In this document: one piece after another, positions 16,191 to 23,659 of the stretch
Layout: every line of letters begins with the position of its first letter
How positions within the stretch are numbered: the first letter of the stretch is position 1
Origin: Candidatus Rifleibacteriota bacterium
GTDB taxonomy: Bacteria; Riflebacteria; Ozemobacteria; Ozemobacterales; Ozemobacteraceae
DNA length: 32,474 bases
Direction of reading: 5' to 3'
Assembly: GCA_029560455.1 (NCBI GenBank)
Contig: JAKQKW010000468.1
Span: forward strand, 1 to 32,474
Position numbers and translations under genes: made by a program
The notes under the pieces: generated by a model
Databases searched by the model: none
Seen by the model: the letters and a program-made list of their open reading frames with translations, nothing else
Told to the model about the DNA's origin: nothing

Positions 16191-16293
16191 AAGATAATTT
16201 CTCCTGTAAAGTTAATTCTGACGGTGCCTTTATCGGCGGGTATCCCGGTTTTATTAACCCCTTTCACCAATCGGGCAAAATTGCTAATGTTTC

Positions 16294-16322
16294 TTGACAG
16301 GAAGCGCTCCGGGAAATAGAAT
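16294..16322 (+). promoter_or_regulatory. Sigma-70-type promoter of the HATPase-GAF-GGDEF gene
   Basis: TTGACA at 16294-16299, a 17-bp spacer and TAGAAT at 16317-16322. Transcription would begin near 16329, so the coding start must be downstream of this. The next strong ribosome binding site is AAGGAGG at 16365-16371. Confidence 0.75.
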
Positions 16323-16377
16323 ACTATGGTCAGTTGCTAGTCCCTCAATGTCTGAGAGGTATTTAAGGAGGCTTCCT

Positions 16378-18363
16378 TTGCCGTCAATGGTCTCACACCT
16401 GTTCTTCAAGCTCGCTAACGAAAAGGATTCTGAACTTGAAGCCTGCGAATATCTTGACATGTTTGCCAAAAAGTGTGGTTTTGCCGCCGAAACCATCGAT
16501 GAAATGCGCCTTGCCTTCATTGAGGGCCTGATAAACGCCAAAGAACACGCTCCAAAAGATATTCCCGATGGCAGTAAACGCGACATTCATGTAGCACTGA
16601 CATACGCCGAAGATCTCATTCAGATACAGATTCGCGACTTTGGCAAGGGTTTTGACCCGACCGTCGTCGAAAAACCCGATATCCGCAAGAAACTCAAATC
16701 TTCGCACAAGCGTGGCTGGGGCCTGATGCTGATGGAACGCCTGATGGACGGTTCAGAAATTTCATCTTTCCCGCCTTCCGGCACGTTGATTCATATGGTA
16801 AAAAAACGCCTGGCCGCCGCAACTCCGACCGAAGTCGACACGATGCGCGAACACAAGCGTATTGAAAGACTCAAATACATTCTCAGCAGTTTTATCGATC
16901 TCAGCTCGTTCCTCTGCCAGAGCAAAAATCTTCAGGCAGGCCTGCGCTCGATGCTGCGCATTCTGCTCGGCACCCTGGGTGTTTCCCGTGGGGCTATCTA
17001 CACTTTCGAAAATGCCAACGAAAGCCTCGACTGCCTTGTCGACATTAAACTCCGCGCCAATGCAAGACTTCCTCAGGTCAAGATTCCGCAGAAGCTCTTC
17101 GAAAAGCTCTCAATCAAAGAAGATGGCGAAGTCACCGACATTATCCGCAACGAAATTACCGCTTTCAAAGAAACTTTCAAAGAAGGCGAAATCGAACATA
17201 TTTACGTGCTGCGCACCGACAACCAGAATCAGGGCCTGCTGATTCTCGGCAGCCGCTTCCGCAAAGAAGAAGAAGAAATGTTCGACAACGAACTGCTGAC
17301 GACCATTTCCCGCAATATTTCTTCAGCAATCAATACTTACCGCCTGATGCAGAATCTGCGCGATGCCAACGAAGCACTCGACAGGCGCGTCAACGAACTC
17401 GATTCGGTGCGCGAAGCCAGTCAGACCATTTCATCTGAACTCGAAATCGAAAACCTGCCGTTCACTGTCGAAGGCATTTTCCGCAGTATCATGAACATTC
17501 AGAAGTTTTCGATAGCCATTTTCGACCCGACCGAAAACCGCTACAATATCTGCCAGAACAACCGTGGCCTGCCGCCAACACTCGATCTCTGGTCTTCACC
17601 GGTTTCGCAGCATGTCATTCAGAAAATGGAACCGCTGTATGTGCCTGACGTGAAGCGCGAAGAGCGCTTTGCCTTTACCAGAGCCCGCAACTACGCTTCC
17701 GAATCCTTTGCCGTTATTCCGATAATTGTTCAGGATGAAGTTCTTGGCCTGGTAAATCTCTCAGACAAAGACGGAAACGGGCAGCTGTCAGCGCGCGATT
17801 TCGAACTGGCCCAGCTTCTCTGCAGTCAGCTCGGCATCGCCATCAAGAACGCCAACCTTTACAAACGCGGTATTACTGACGGTCTAACCCGCCTGTACAC
17901 CAACCATTACTTTAAAATGCGCCTCTCCCAGGAAATATCGAGAGTTCGCCGCGTAAAATCGCCGCTTTCAATTGTCATGGCCGGCATCGACAACCTTGAA
18001 TCACTGCTCGAAAAGCATGGGCAGGGTTTTAAAGATGCGGTTCTAGTAAAAGTGGGCTCACTGATCAAGCGCATCATAAGATTCAACGATCTGCCGTGCC
18101 GCTATGAAGGTGACAAATTTTCGATCATTCTGCCCGATACCACCATTGAAGGTGCCATGACAGCAGCAGAAAAGGTGCTCGAAAATATCCGCAGCATGAT
18201 CATCAAACACCAGGAAACCGAAGAAAAAGTTCAGGTGACCCTGGCTCTGGTTCAGTTCAAAATCAACATGACCATCGGTCAGTTCATTGAAACCGGCGAA
18301 AAACTTCTGCTCGCAGCCCAGAAAGAAGGCGGCGACCGCATCGCTGCTGACAGCCAGAACTAA
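16378..18363 (+). CDS. HATPase-GAF-GAF protein with degenerate GGDEF domain
   Basis: A 661-residue cytoplasmic signalling protein. The start is set at the TTG at 16378, 6 bp after AAGGAGG. An upstream ATG (16348) lacks a ribosome site. Residues about 10-145 form a GHKL ATPase of the RsbW/anti-sigma type, with an N box (N53 in EGLINAKEHA), G1 box D87-F-G-K-G and G2 box GWGLML. Two GAF-like domains follow (about 180-325 and 350-500), then a GGDEF-like domain (about 505-655). In that last domain the signature reads E577-G-D-K-F instead of GG(D/E)EF, and the first metal-binding Asp is Gly536. It should not make c-di-GMP but may bind nucleotides or signal through the ATPase. The GAF domains presumably sense a ligand or redox state. 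A bidirectional terminator ends the gene. Confidence 0.9.
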   Translation: MPSMVSHLFFKLANEKDSELEACEYLDMFAKKCGFAAETIDEMRLAFIEGLINAKEHAPKDIPDGSKRDIHVALTYAEDLIQIQIRDFGKGFDPTVVEKPDIRKKLKSSHKRGWGLMLMERLMDGSEISSFPPSGTLIHMVKKRLAAATPTEVDTMREHKRIERLKYILSSFIDLSSFLCQSKNLQAGLRSMLRILLGTLGVSRGAIYTFENANESLDCLVDIKLRANARLPQVKIPQKLFEKLSIKEDGEVTDIIRNEITAFKETFKEGEIEHIYVLRTDNQNQGLLILGSRFRKEEEEMFDNELLTTISRNISSAINTYRLMQNLRDANEALDRRVNELDSVREASQTISSELEIENLPFTVEGIFRSIMNIQKFSIAIFDPTENRYNICQNNRGLPPTLDLWSSPVSQHVIQKMEPLYVPDVKREERFAFTRARNYASESFAVIPIIVQDEVLGLVNLSDKDGNGQLSARDFELAQLLCSQLGIAIKNANLYKRGITDGLTRLYTNHYFKMRLSQEISRVRRVKSPLSIVMAGIDNLESLLEKHGQGFKDAVLVKVGSLIKRIIRFNDLPCRYEGDKFSIILPDTTIEGAMTAAEKVLENIRSMIIKHQETEEKVQVTLALVQFKINMTIGQFIETGEKLLLAAQKEGGDRIAADSQN

Positions 18364-18372
18364 ATTCGACCC

Positions 18373-18417
18373 AAAACAGAACCGCCCCTCGCTTAAAGCG
18401 AGGGGCGGTTCTGTTTT
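18373..18417. terminator. Bidirectional terminator between convergent genes
   Basis: A perfect inverted repeat of about 20 bp: the left arm from 18373, the right arm ending near 18416, and a 3-base loop at about 18394-18396. A residues stand before it and T residues after it. It can end both the + strand signalling gene (stop 18363) and the minus-strand subtilase-like gene (stop at 18431). Confidence 0.92.
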
Positions 18418-18430
18418 TCGGGCGTGGTGG

Positions 18431-19732
18431 TCAGTAAGCGTTGCCGCTGTCAGTGGGCGGGTTCATTATATAGTTCACGGCGGCGGTGGGAACCGGCAGG
18501 CCGTAGCCAACCATGTCGTCGATACCTTGATCGGCAATATCCTGAGCGGTCAGGCGCATTGCATTCAAAATGATTTCGGGGTCGGCATCAGGCAGAATCT
18601 GGCGGGTCAGCAGATAAATACCGGCAAAGTGCGCAGCCGCCTGAAGGGTGCCACTGCCAAGACGGTAGTCTTTCGCATCGGTGGGGCCCATTACCGCCGA
18701 ACCCGGTTCACAAAAATCAGGTTTGACGATTTTCTGACCTTCGAAAGTCACCGGACCCTGACCGGAAAAGAGCGCGCGCTGTTTCCAGCGGTCGGTAGCG
18801 GCTACGGTAATGCAGCAGGGCAGAGCAGCCAGGCCGGTAATGCTGTTCGGATTATTGCCAGCGGCAATAATCGGAATGATGCCGGCGTTGCGGCAGGCAA
18901 AAAGTGCCCGGGCAACTGCGGCCGGCGCAGTACCGAAAAAATCGGTGCAGATAAGAATTGCATGCGGCGGCTCAGGCAGCTGCATCAGCCATTCAAGAGC
19001 CTCAAGAAAAGTATCGACCTTGGTCGGCTTTGCTGAAAGCACCGCAAGAGAAATATCGGCCTCGGGAGCGACGCCATGGAACCGGCCGCCGTCAAAGCCG
19101 CCGAATATACCGAGCGGGTGCAGCAGATGCAGATCATTGACCGATCTTTGCGGAGCGGGCTGCTGAACTGGTGGCTTCAGGCCGAATTCCTGCACGGTTT
19201 TAACGCGGCCATTGAGAGCGGCATGGGCATAGGCATAATTCTGGGCGATAACGCCGAGGTGCATTCCCTGGCCGTTTACACCCATTTCTTTGAACCAGGC
19301 GAGGCCGCACTGTTCGTAATTCCAGGGCAAAGTAACGGATGGAGAAGCAACTTTGCGCGAAACTTCAACGGTTTTTACCGGCTGCATTTCAGCCGAAAGC
19401 TCTTCTACTGTCAGTTCAGGCGAACCGGCGAGCAGATCTTCGACCTGCGCATCAGAAAGATCGGCAATGACGCCACCGGCGACGGCCATGACGCGGGCAG
19501 AGGGCAACAACTGCTGCAGAGCGGCGGCGGCACTTTTTCCCTCAGAGAGAACTGCTTTAACCGATGATTCAGGAAGAAAATCAGTGTTTTCAGCAGTTCT
19601 GACGGGTCTGGAGTCAGCAATAAACCGGGGGCTGGCTGCCCCCGGCTGAACTGTATAGAGTGAGATTAGAAGAAGGAGTATGAACAGTTCCGGCAGATTA
19701 AGTTTTACCAGGACACTGTTGGATCTTTTCAG
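18431..19732 (-). CDS. Exported subtilase-fold (S8) pseudoprotease with I9-like prodomain, CTG start
   Basis: A 433-residue protein. The frame has no ATG, GTG or TTG between the upstream gene's stop and a TTG at 19510, yet it encodes a clear signal peptide: KRSNSVLVKL, a Leu/Ile-rich core and PGAASP. The best start is CTG at 19732-19730, 6 bp after CGGAGG. Residues about 50-115 resemble an I9 propeptide (SEGKSAAAALQQLLPSARV, IADLSDAQVEDLLA). The rest follows the S8 fold. The Asp site is Ala163 (GVIAQN for the usual VIDTG), the catalytic His is kept (H205), the oxyanion Asn293 is kept (IIAAGNN), and the Ser site is Leu363 (GTLQAAAHFAG for GTSMAAPHVAG). With Asp and Ser lost it cannot work as a normal serine protease, so it may be a binding or decoy protein. 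It follows the 294-residue secreted gene by 15 bp. Confidence 0.8.
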   Translation of the reverse strand: MKRSNSVLVKLNLPELFILLLLISLYTVQPGAASPRFIADSRPVRTAENTDFLPESSVKAVLSEGKSAAAALQQLLPSARVMAVAGGVIADLSDAQVEDLLAGSPELTVEELSAEMQPVKTVEVSRKVASPSVTLPWNYEQCGLAWFKEMGVNGQGMHLGVIAQNYAYAHAALNGRVKTVQEFGLKPPVQQPAPQRSVNDLHLLHPLGIFGGFDGGRFHGVAPEADISLAVLSAKPTKVDTFLEALEWLMQLPEPPHAILICTDFFGTAPAAVARALFACRNAGIIPIIAAGNNPNSITGLAALPCCITVAATDRWKQRALFSGQGPVTFEGQKIVKPDFCEPGSAVMGPTDAKDYRLGSGTLQAAAHFAGIYLLTRQILPDADPEIILNAMRLTAQDIADQGIDDMVGYGLPVPTAAVNYIMNPPTDSGNAY

Positions 19733-19744
19733 AAAAAGCCTCCG
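19730..19744 (-). promoter_or_regulatory. Ribosome binding site deciding a CTG start
   Basis: On the minus strand CGGAGG (19744-19739) is followed by six bases and CTG (19732-19730). It starts 3 bp after the TAA of the preceding gene (19750-19748). No normal start codon exists in this frame before 19510, and starting there would discard the signal peptide. Confidence 0.65.
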
Positions 19745-19747
19745 CGA

Positions 19748-20632
19748 TTACTTGCCTTCGATACCGGTTACAACTTCTTCGCCTGTGGGTTCCTGCAGGA
19801 TTTCATAGGTCTTACCGGTGAGTTCCCAGACGGCGTTGCTGTTGGACCATGAGGATGATTTGCTGCGCAAAAGTTCGAACCATACCTTATTTATTTCGAA
19901 CTTTCTGTTGGTTTTCGTTACGATTGATTTTATTCTCTGGAAAGAAACATTGCAGACGATCATCGGAGTGCCGTTGACGTTCATGGTGAACTGTTCAGAA
20001 ACCTTGAGGTTTTTGATGACGCCGCCGGTAACCATGCCGGAGAGAATGTTGAGAATATCGATCGATACGGTCAGGCTGACGTTCCAGGTGCTTGAAATGG
20101 ACTGTTCTTCGTTAACCCAGGTTACGCCTTTGTATTCGCGATCGAGTTCGCGGCCTTTGCGATATTTGTAGCCGGGTTCTGAATAGCCATAGCCCGGGAA
20201 ATATTCGCGGAACTTTTCTTCGGTAAGAAATTCGTCAGTTTTATGGGTAATTTCGAATTTGAGGTAGCCGAGAGTCGGGTAAAGAGCGTTGCGGGCGCCA
20301 TCCGGCAATGATTTGTAGATGTCGCTGAGCATGTCGATCTGGCTATACTGGCTCTTTTTGATCGAGCGCATAACGCTTTTGCCAATTTCAACGCAGTTCT
20401 GGGTATGAACCTGAATGTGGGCATTCCAGGTTTTTTCGTTTTCTTCGCTCGGGTCGGCGACATACTGCAGAAACAGTTCCTGAACCTGCCAGTAGTCAGA
20501 AATGGCAGAAAAAATCTTCTGCTGCACGGGGTAAAGGTTATGGCCCGGGAGAACCCCGTCAAAAGCCATGGCCGGCACCGAGAAAAGGCCAACGAGAACA
20601 AGCAGAACCGCGAAAATCTTTTTGGTAAGCAT
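19748..20632 (-). CDS. Exported protein of unknown function
   Basis: A 294-residue protein with a clean signal peptide (MLTKKIFAVLLVLVGLFSV, ending PAMA before Phe-Asp). The mature part begins with a helical region, including a run of Gln/Glu/Asn-containing helices to about residue 130. A Gly/Tyr/Arg-rich stretch (YFPGYGYSEPGYKYRKGRE) follows, then beta-rich sequence with many Ser/Thr/Val residues to the end. I do not recognise a family and see no catalytic motif. The ATG at 20632 is chosen because GGAGGAG precedes it by about 9 bp. A TTG at 20650 overlaps that site and is not a plausible start. It is the first gene of a two-gene unit with the pseudo-subtilase, in the same frame, and both are exported, so the products may act together. 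Confidence 0.82.
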   Translation of the reverse strand: MLTKKIFAVLLVLVGLFSVPAMAFDGVLPGHNLYPVQQKIFSAISDYWQVQELFLQYVADPSEENEKTWNAHIQVHTQNCVEIGKSVMRSIKKSQYSQIDMLSDIYKSLPDGARNALYPTLGYLKFEITHKTDEFLTEEKFREYFPGYGYSEPGYKYRKGRELDREYKGVTWVNEEQSISSTWNVSLTVSIDILNILSGMVTGGVIKNLKVSEQFTMNVNGTPMIVCNVSFQRIKSIVTKTNRKFEINKVWFELLRSKSSSWSNSNAVWELTGKTYEILQEPTGEEVVTGIEGK

Positions 20633-20687
20633 TACTCTATACTCCTCCAATACTTCCTGTGTAAAACTTTATCGGGATTACAGTAGA

Positions 20688-20717
20688 AGTATAACCCTCT
20701 CTGTCGGAATCCTGCAA
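20688..20717 (-). promoter_or_regulatory. Probable promoter of the secreted-protein / pseudo-subtilase unit
   Basis: On the minus strand TTGCAG (20717-20712), an 18-bp spacer and TATACT (20693-20688), about 55 bp before the ATG at 20632. Confidence 0.5.
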
Positions 20718-20812
20718 CGATGCTGAAAGTAACAAATTGCCCGGGCGCGAAACGCCCTGAAAACAGGCATCACCGCAACCCCGTCGGGGCGTGTGTCACA
20801 AATTTTATGCAG

Positions 20813-23584
20813 CTACTTAAAAACAACCATCCAGGGTACAGCCAGGCTGAGTTTTACCCCCCGGCCACCGTTGCGGGTTTTTCCGGTGGCGATGCGGGTT
20901 GACGGCGCAAGACTCTGCAGTAGTTTTTTCAGCCTCTGTACTGTGCTCTTGAATGCGCCCGTATCGAATTCGGGGTCGAAGTTTGTACCCCAGGCCGAGC
21001 GGTACATGGTGTCGATTTCGACCGGGTGCGGTTGGGCTATAAACAGCTGCAACAGTACACTGTGCGGAATCGAGCCGGCCTTGAGGGTTGCCCGGTTGCC
21101 TGAGTAACACAGCTGGCCAGCCGGAGCGTCAAAAATCAGGGTGCCGGCGGGCAGGCTTTTCTGCCAGGCAAGATACTCTTCGTGGTGCATAGTTCTGGTG
21201 TTATCGCGGCTCAGCAGCGTAAAGAATTCACCAGCTCTTGAACTGCCGGGCAGCAGTTCATTCACGAGCTGCTTCAGGCCTTTGAACTGGCCGAAAAGAT
21301 GTTTCATCATTCCCGGCGGTGTGCGGGAAATATGAAACTTGAGATAATCGTTGGCTTCAGCCGAACCATGTTTTTTTAACCTTGCGGCAATGTGGGCCCA
21401 GAAGGGGTCATAACAGCCTGAGTCTTGAAATTTCTGCAGCTGCTGACCCAGGTCGAGCCAATTAACCGCGCCAGGAAAACACAAAGCGGTCATGATGTTC
21501 AGCTGAACGAACTGAATACGCTCACTGTCGGCACCAATGTTTTTGCGGGCCGCAAGCAGCATGTCACGACCCTCGGCTTCGCGACCCTGAAAAAGCATAA
21601 CTGATGCGAGACCATACTGCAGATCGCCAATCTGTATTCCGGGGGCGTCACGATTCATCGCCTCGGCAAGCATTTTGCGGTATAGATTTTCGGCATCGTT
21701 CAGGCGCATATTATAAATGTGTGACATGGCGAGCAAAGTCTGACCAACATGACAGGCGCGCGGTTCGAGTCGGTTCTGCTGTTTGAGCATTTCGGCATTG
21801 TCGATCCAGGTCTTTGCCGCGGCGGTTTTACCGAGAATTTCACAGAGCCAGGCAAGCAACGAGTAAATTTCGTAGATGCCGCTGAGATTTTTCTTCTCTT
21901 CGCGCATAACCAGAACTTCGCGAAAAATCTTCATCGCCTTGAAAAATTGCCCGAGTTTGAGAAACAGCTTGCCCAGGCCCATACCTGTTACTGAGGCATT
22001 CCAGATGTTGCCCTGTGCCTTATAAAGACCATATGCCTGCGAAAGCTGCAGTCGGGCGCGCGTAAAATTGCCGGTGTCGAATTCAACAAGGCCGATATTG
22101 GCAAGAAACGATGGCAGCAGGGTCTTCATGCCGTGCCGACGGGCAAGGTGCAGCCCGGAATGGTAGTGCAGGCGGGCCGACTGCGGGTGCCCCCTTGAAA
22201 AATAGATGTTTCCGAGTGAGTTCTCGGTGCGCGCCAGCCATTCAAAGTCGTTCTGCAGAACGAAGGTTTCACGCGCCAGGAACAATTCTGCCAGTGCTTC
22301 ATCGTCACGGTTCAGCCGCTTGAGAACCAGTGAGGCGGCGTAGAAAATATGCCCCAGCGAGCTGTCGTGTGAATCCTCATACTGCAGCTTGGCTTCTTCA
22401 AGCAGGTTAAGCGATTCCTCGAAGCGTTCCTGGGCTGAATAGGTCTTTGAAATATCAATATAGGCAGTGTGCGAAAGCTTTATGCCACGGCTGAGATAAT
22501 GCCCGGCGAAAAAGTTGATGATGGCGAAACGGCCGCCATAAAACAACTGTTGGCTGAGTTCTTCGAATCTTCTGATAACCTCGTCATCGAGGCCGGCCAG
22601 CGCCCCAAAGTAGATAGCCGCCTCGGCACGGCCCAGGTCATTTGAGTTAAGGCTGTTTCTGACCCATTCGGTAATTTCCGGCATTCTCAGGCTCAGCACG
22701 TCAGAACGACCGGTGATAAAGCTGACGAGCATTCTCGGAATAAGCGGCGGGAAATCAGGCCGTTCGATCGCATTGAGACCGTTGTTGAGAAGCCATTCGA
22801 GTTTTTCGCTGCTGAGATTGCGGAAAATTTCTATGAAATAATTTTCGATAATCGCTTTGATCCTGGGTTCTGGCGACTGCCGTATAAAAATCATGCCGCT
22901 GGCCGCCTGCTTTTCGCAGAATTCCGGCAGATGGCGCAGTTCCATCCAGAGGCGGGTTTCGCGGTCAACATCGTCGGGTGGCAGAGCGGGGGGCTGCAGC
23001 AGCAGAGCGGCCGGCAGGCGGCAGTTAAAAAGGCCGTTCCAGATCAGATTTTCTTCTTCGGCGGGGTCGAGCTTGATCGGTGTGCGCTTGAACAGCTTCA
23101 GAGGCAGCTCTGAGTAAACCGCGCGGCCGCTCCATGCCAGATATAGAGACACCCTTTTGAGCACGCTGTCTGAAGTCTGTCTGGCGATACTCAGCAGGGT
23201 TCTGATATTGTATGAGACACTGCAGAAAAGCCTGGCAACTTCGGCAACCGGCGGGGCATACGAACAGTCTTTCGTCAGGTCGACGAGTGTTTTTTCAATC
23301 GTTGAAACCCGCAGGTGTTTTCCGAGAAAGGCGATGTTCTGGGTAAATGAGTTCTCTTCGGTGCCGTGAAAAACAAACACCAGCTCAAATTTGCCGATAA
23401 CCCGGTTGCGCCGGCGCCGGTCGGCAACAATTGTCAGCGTCGCCGGTGGCTCAGGCTGCAGACCCAGCAGATACAGGGCCGTCTGATGCGAAAAGTATTC
23501 ACCATCGCCCTCAGTCAGGCCCTCAAGCTGCTCGATTATTGCGGCAAAATTCTGCTGACCGCTCAAAACAACTCCGTCAGTCAT
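20813..23584 (-). CDS. Large regulator: AbiEi-like N-terminus, TPR array, OmpR/SARP-like winged helix
   Basis: A 923-residue cytoplasmic protein. Residues about 25-120 follow the AbiEi-type antitoxin/transcription-factor pattern: YFSHQTALYLLGL, a basic RRRRNR stretch and STIEKTLVDLTKD. This similarity is from memory of the family and needs a profile search. Residues about 390-690 are a helical repeat region of TPR type (for example LARTENSLGNIYFSRGHPQSA and FLANIGLVEFDTGNFTRARLQ), like the MalT or SARP helical domains. Residues about 825-923 look like an OmpR/SARP DNA-binding winged helix: LLQLFIAQPHPVEIDTMYRSAWG, STVQRLKKLLQ and a final GGRGVKLSL hairpin. No Walker A/B ATPase is visible, unlike STAND regulators. 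It is probably a transcription regulator triggered by protein or ligand binding to the TPRs. The gene lies downstream of threonine synthase with an inverted-repeat promoter region between them. Confidence 0.78.
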   Translation of the reverse strand: MTDGVVLSGQQNFAAIIEQLEGLTEGDGEYFSHQTALYLLGLQPEPPATLTIVADRRRRNRVIGKFELVFVFHGTEENSFTQNIAFLGKHLRVSTIEKTLVDLTKDCSYAPPVAEVARLFCSVSYNIRTLLSIARQTSDSVLKRVSLYLAWSGRAVYSELPLKLFKRTPIKLDPAEEENLIWNGLFNCRLPAALLLQPPALPPDDVDRETRLWMELRHLPEFCEKQAASGMIFIRQSPEPRIKAIIENYFIEIFRNLSSEKLEWLLNNGLNAIERPDFPPLIPRMLVSFITGRSDVLSLRMPEITEWVRNSLNSNDLGRAEAAIYFGALAGLDDEVIRRFEELSQQLFYGGRFAIINFFAGHYLSRGIKLSHTAYIDISKTYSAQERFEESLNLLEEAKLQYEDSHDSSLGHIFYAASLVLKRLNRDDEALAELFLARETFVLQNDFEWLARTENSLGNIYFSRGHPQSARLHYHSGLHLARRHGMKTLLPSFLANIGLVEFDTGNFTRARLQLSQAYGLYKAQGNIWNASVTGMGLGKLFLKLGQFFKAMKIFREVLVMREEKKNLSGIYEIYSLLAWLCEILGKTAAAKTWIDNAEMLKQQNRLEPRACHVGQTLLAMSHIYNMRLNDAENLYRKMLAEAMNRDAPGIQIGDLQYGLASVMLFQGREAEGRDMLLAARKNIGADSERIQFVQLNIMTALCFPGAVNWLDLGQQLQKFQDSGCYDPFWAHIAARLKKHGSAEANDYLKFHISRTPPGMMKHLFGQFKGLKQLVNELLPGSSRAGEFFTLLSRDNTRTMHHEEYLAWQKSLPAGTLIFDAPAGQLCYSGNRATLKAGSIPHSVLLQLFIAQPHPVEIDTMYRSAWGTNFDPEFDTGAFKSTVQRLKKLLQSLAPSTRIATGKTRNGGRGVKLSLAVPWMVVFK

Positions 23585-23602
23585 TGATAATCTGCCTGCC
23601 CA

Positions 23603-23641
23603 CAGGCCGCCAACACCATTATATCAGATGTCGGCGGCCTG
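23603..23641 (-). promoter_or_regulatory. Inverted repeat around an extended -10: candidate operator/promoter of the AbiEi-like regulator
   Basis: Arms CAGGCCGCC (23603-23611) and GGCGGCCTG (23633-23641) form a perfect 9-bp inverted repeat that extends by 3 more pairs after one mismatch. Between them the minus strand reads TGATATAAT (23626-23618), an exact extended -10 (TGnTATAAT). No T run follows, so it is not a convincing terminator for the upstream threonine synthase gene. The regulator's ATG is about 25 bp further on. Confidence 0.55.
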
Positions 23642-23659
23642 ATGGGCCGCTGAGTGAAT

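Noticed and set aside
16294..16377. Longer start of the HATPase-GAF-GGDEF protein
   Set aside because: The first codons lie in the TTGACA -35 box and upstream of the predicted transcription start, and AAGGAGG points to the TTG at 16378.
18287..19036. 249-codon + strand open frame opposite the pseudo-subtilase
   Set aside because: It overlaps the end of the GGDEF gene and the terminator, and its product has no protein-like motif, whereas the minus strand encodes a clear S8 fold.
19748..19750. TAA between two genes in one frame read as a stop-codon read-through fusion
   Set aside because: A signal peptide and a good Shine-Dalgarno/CTG start follow the stop, so separate exported proteins are the simpler explanation.
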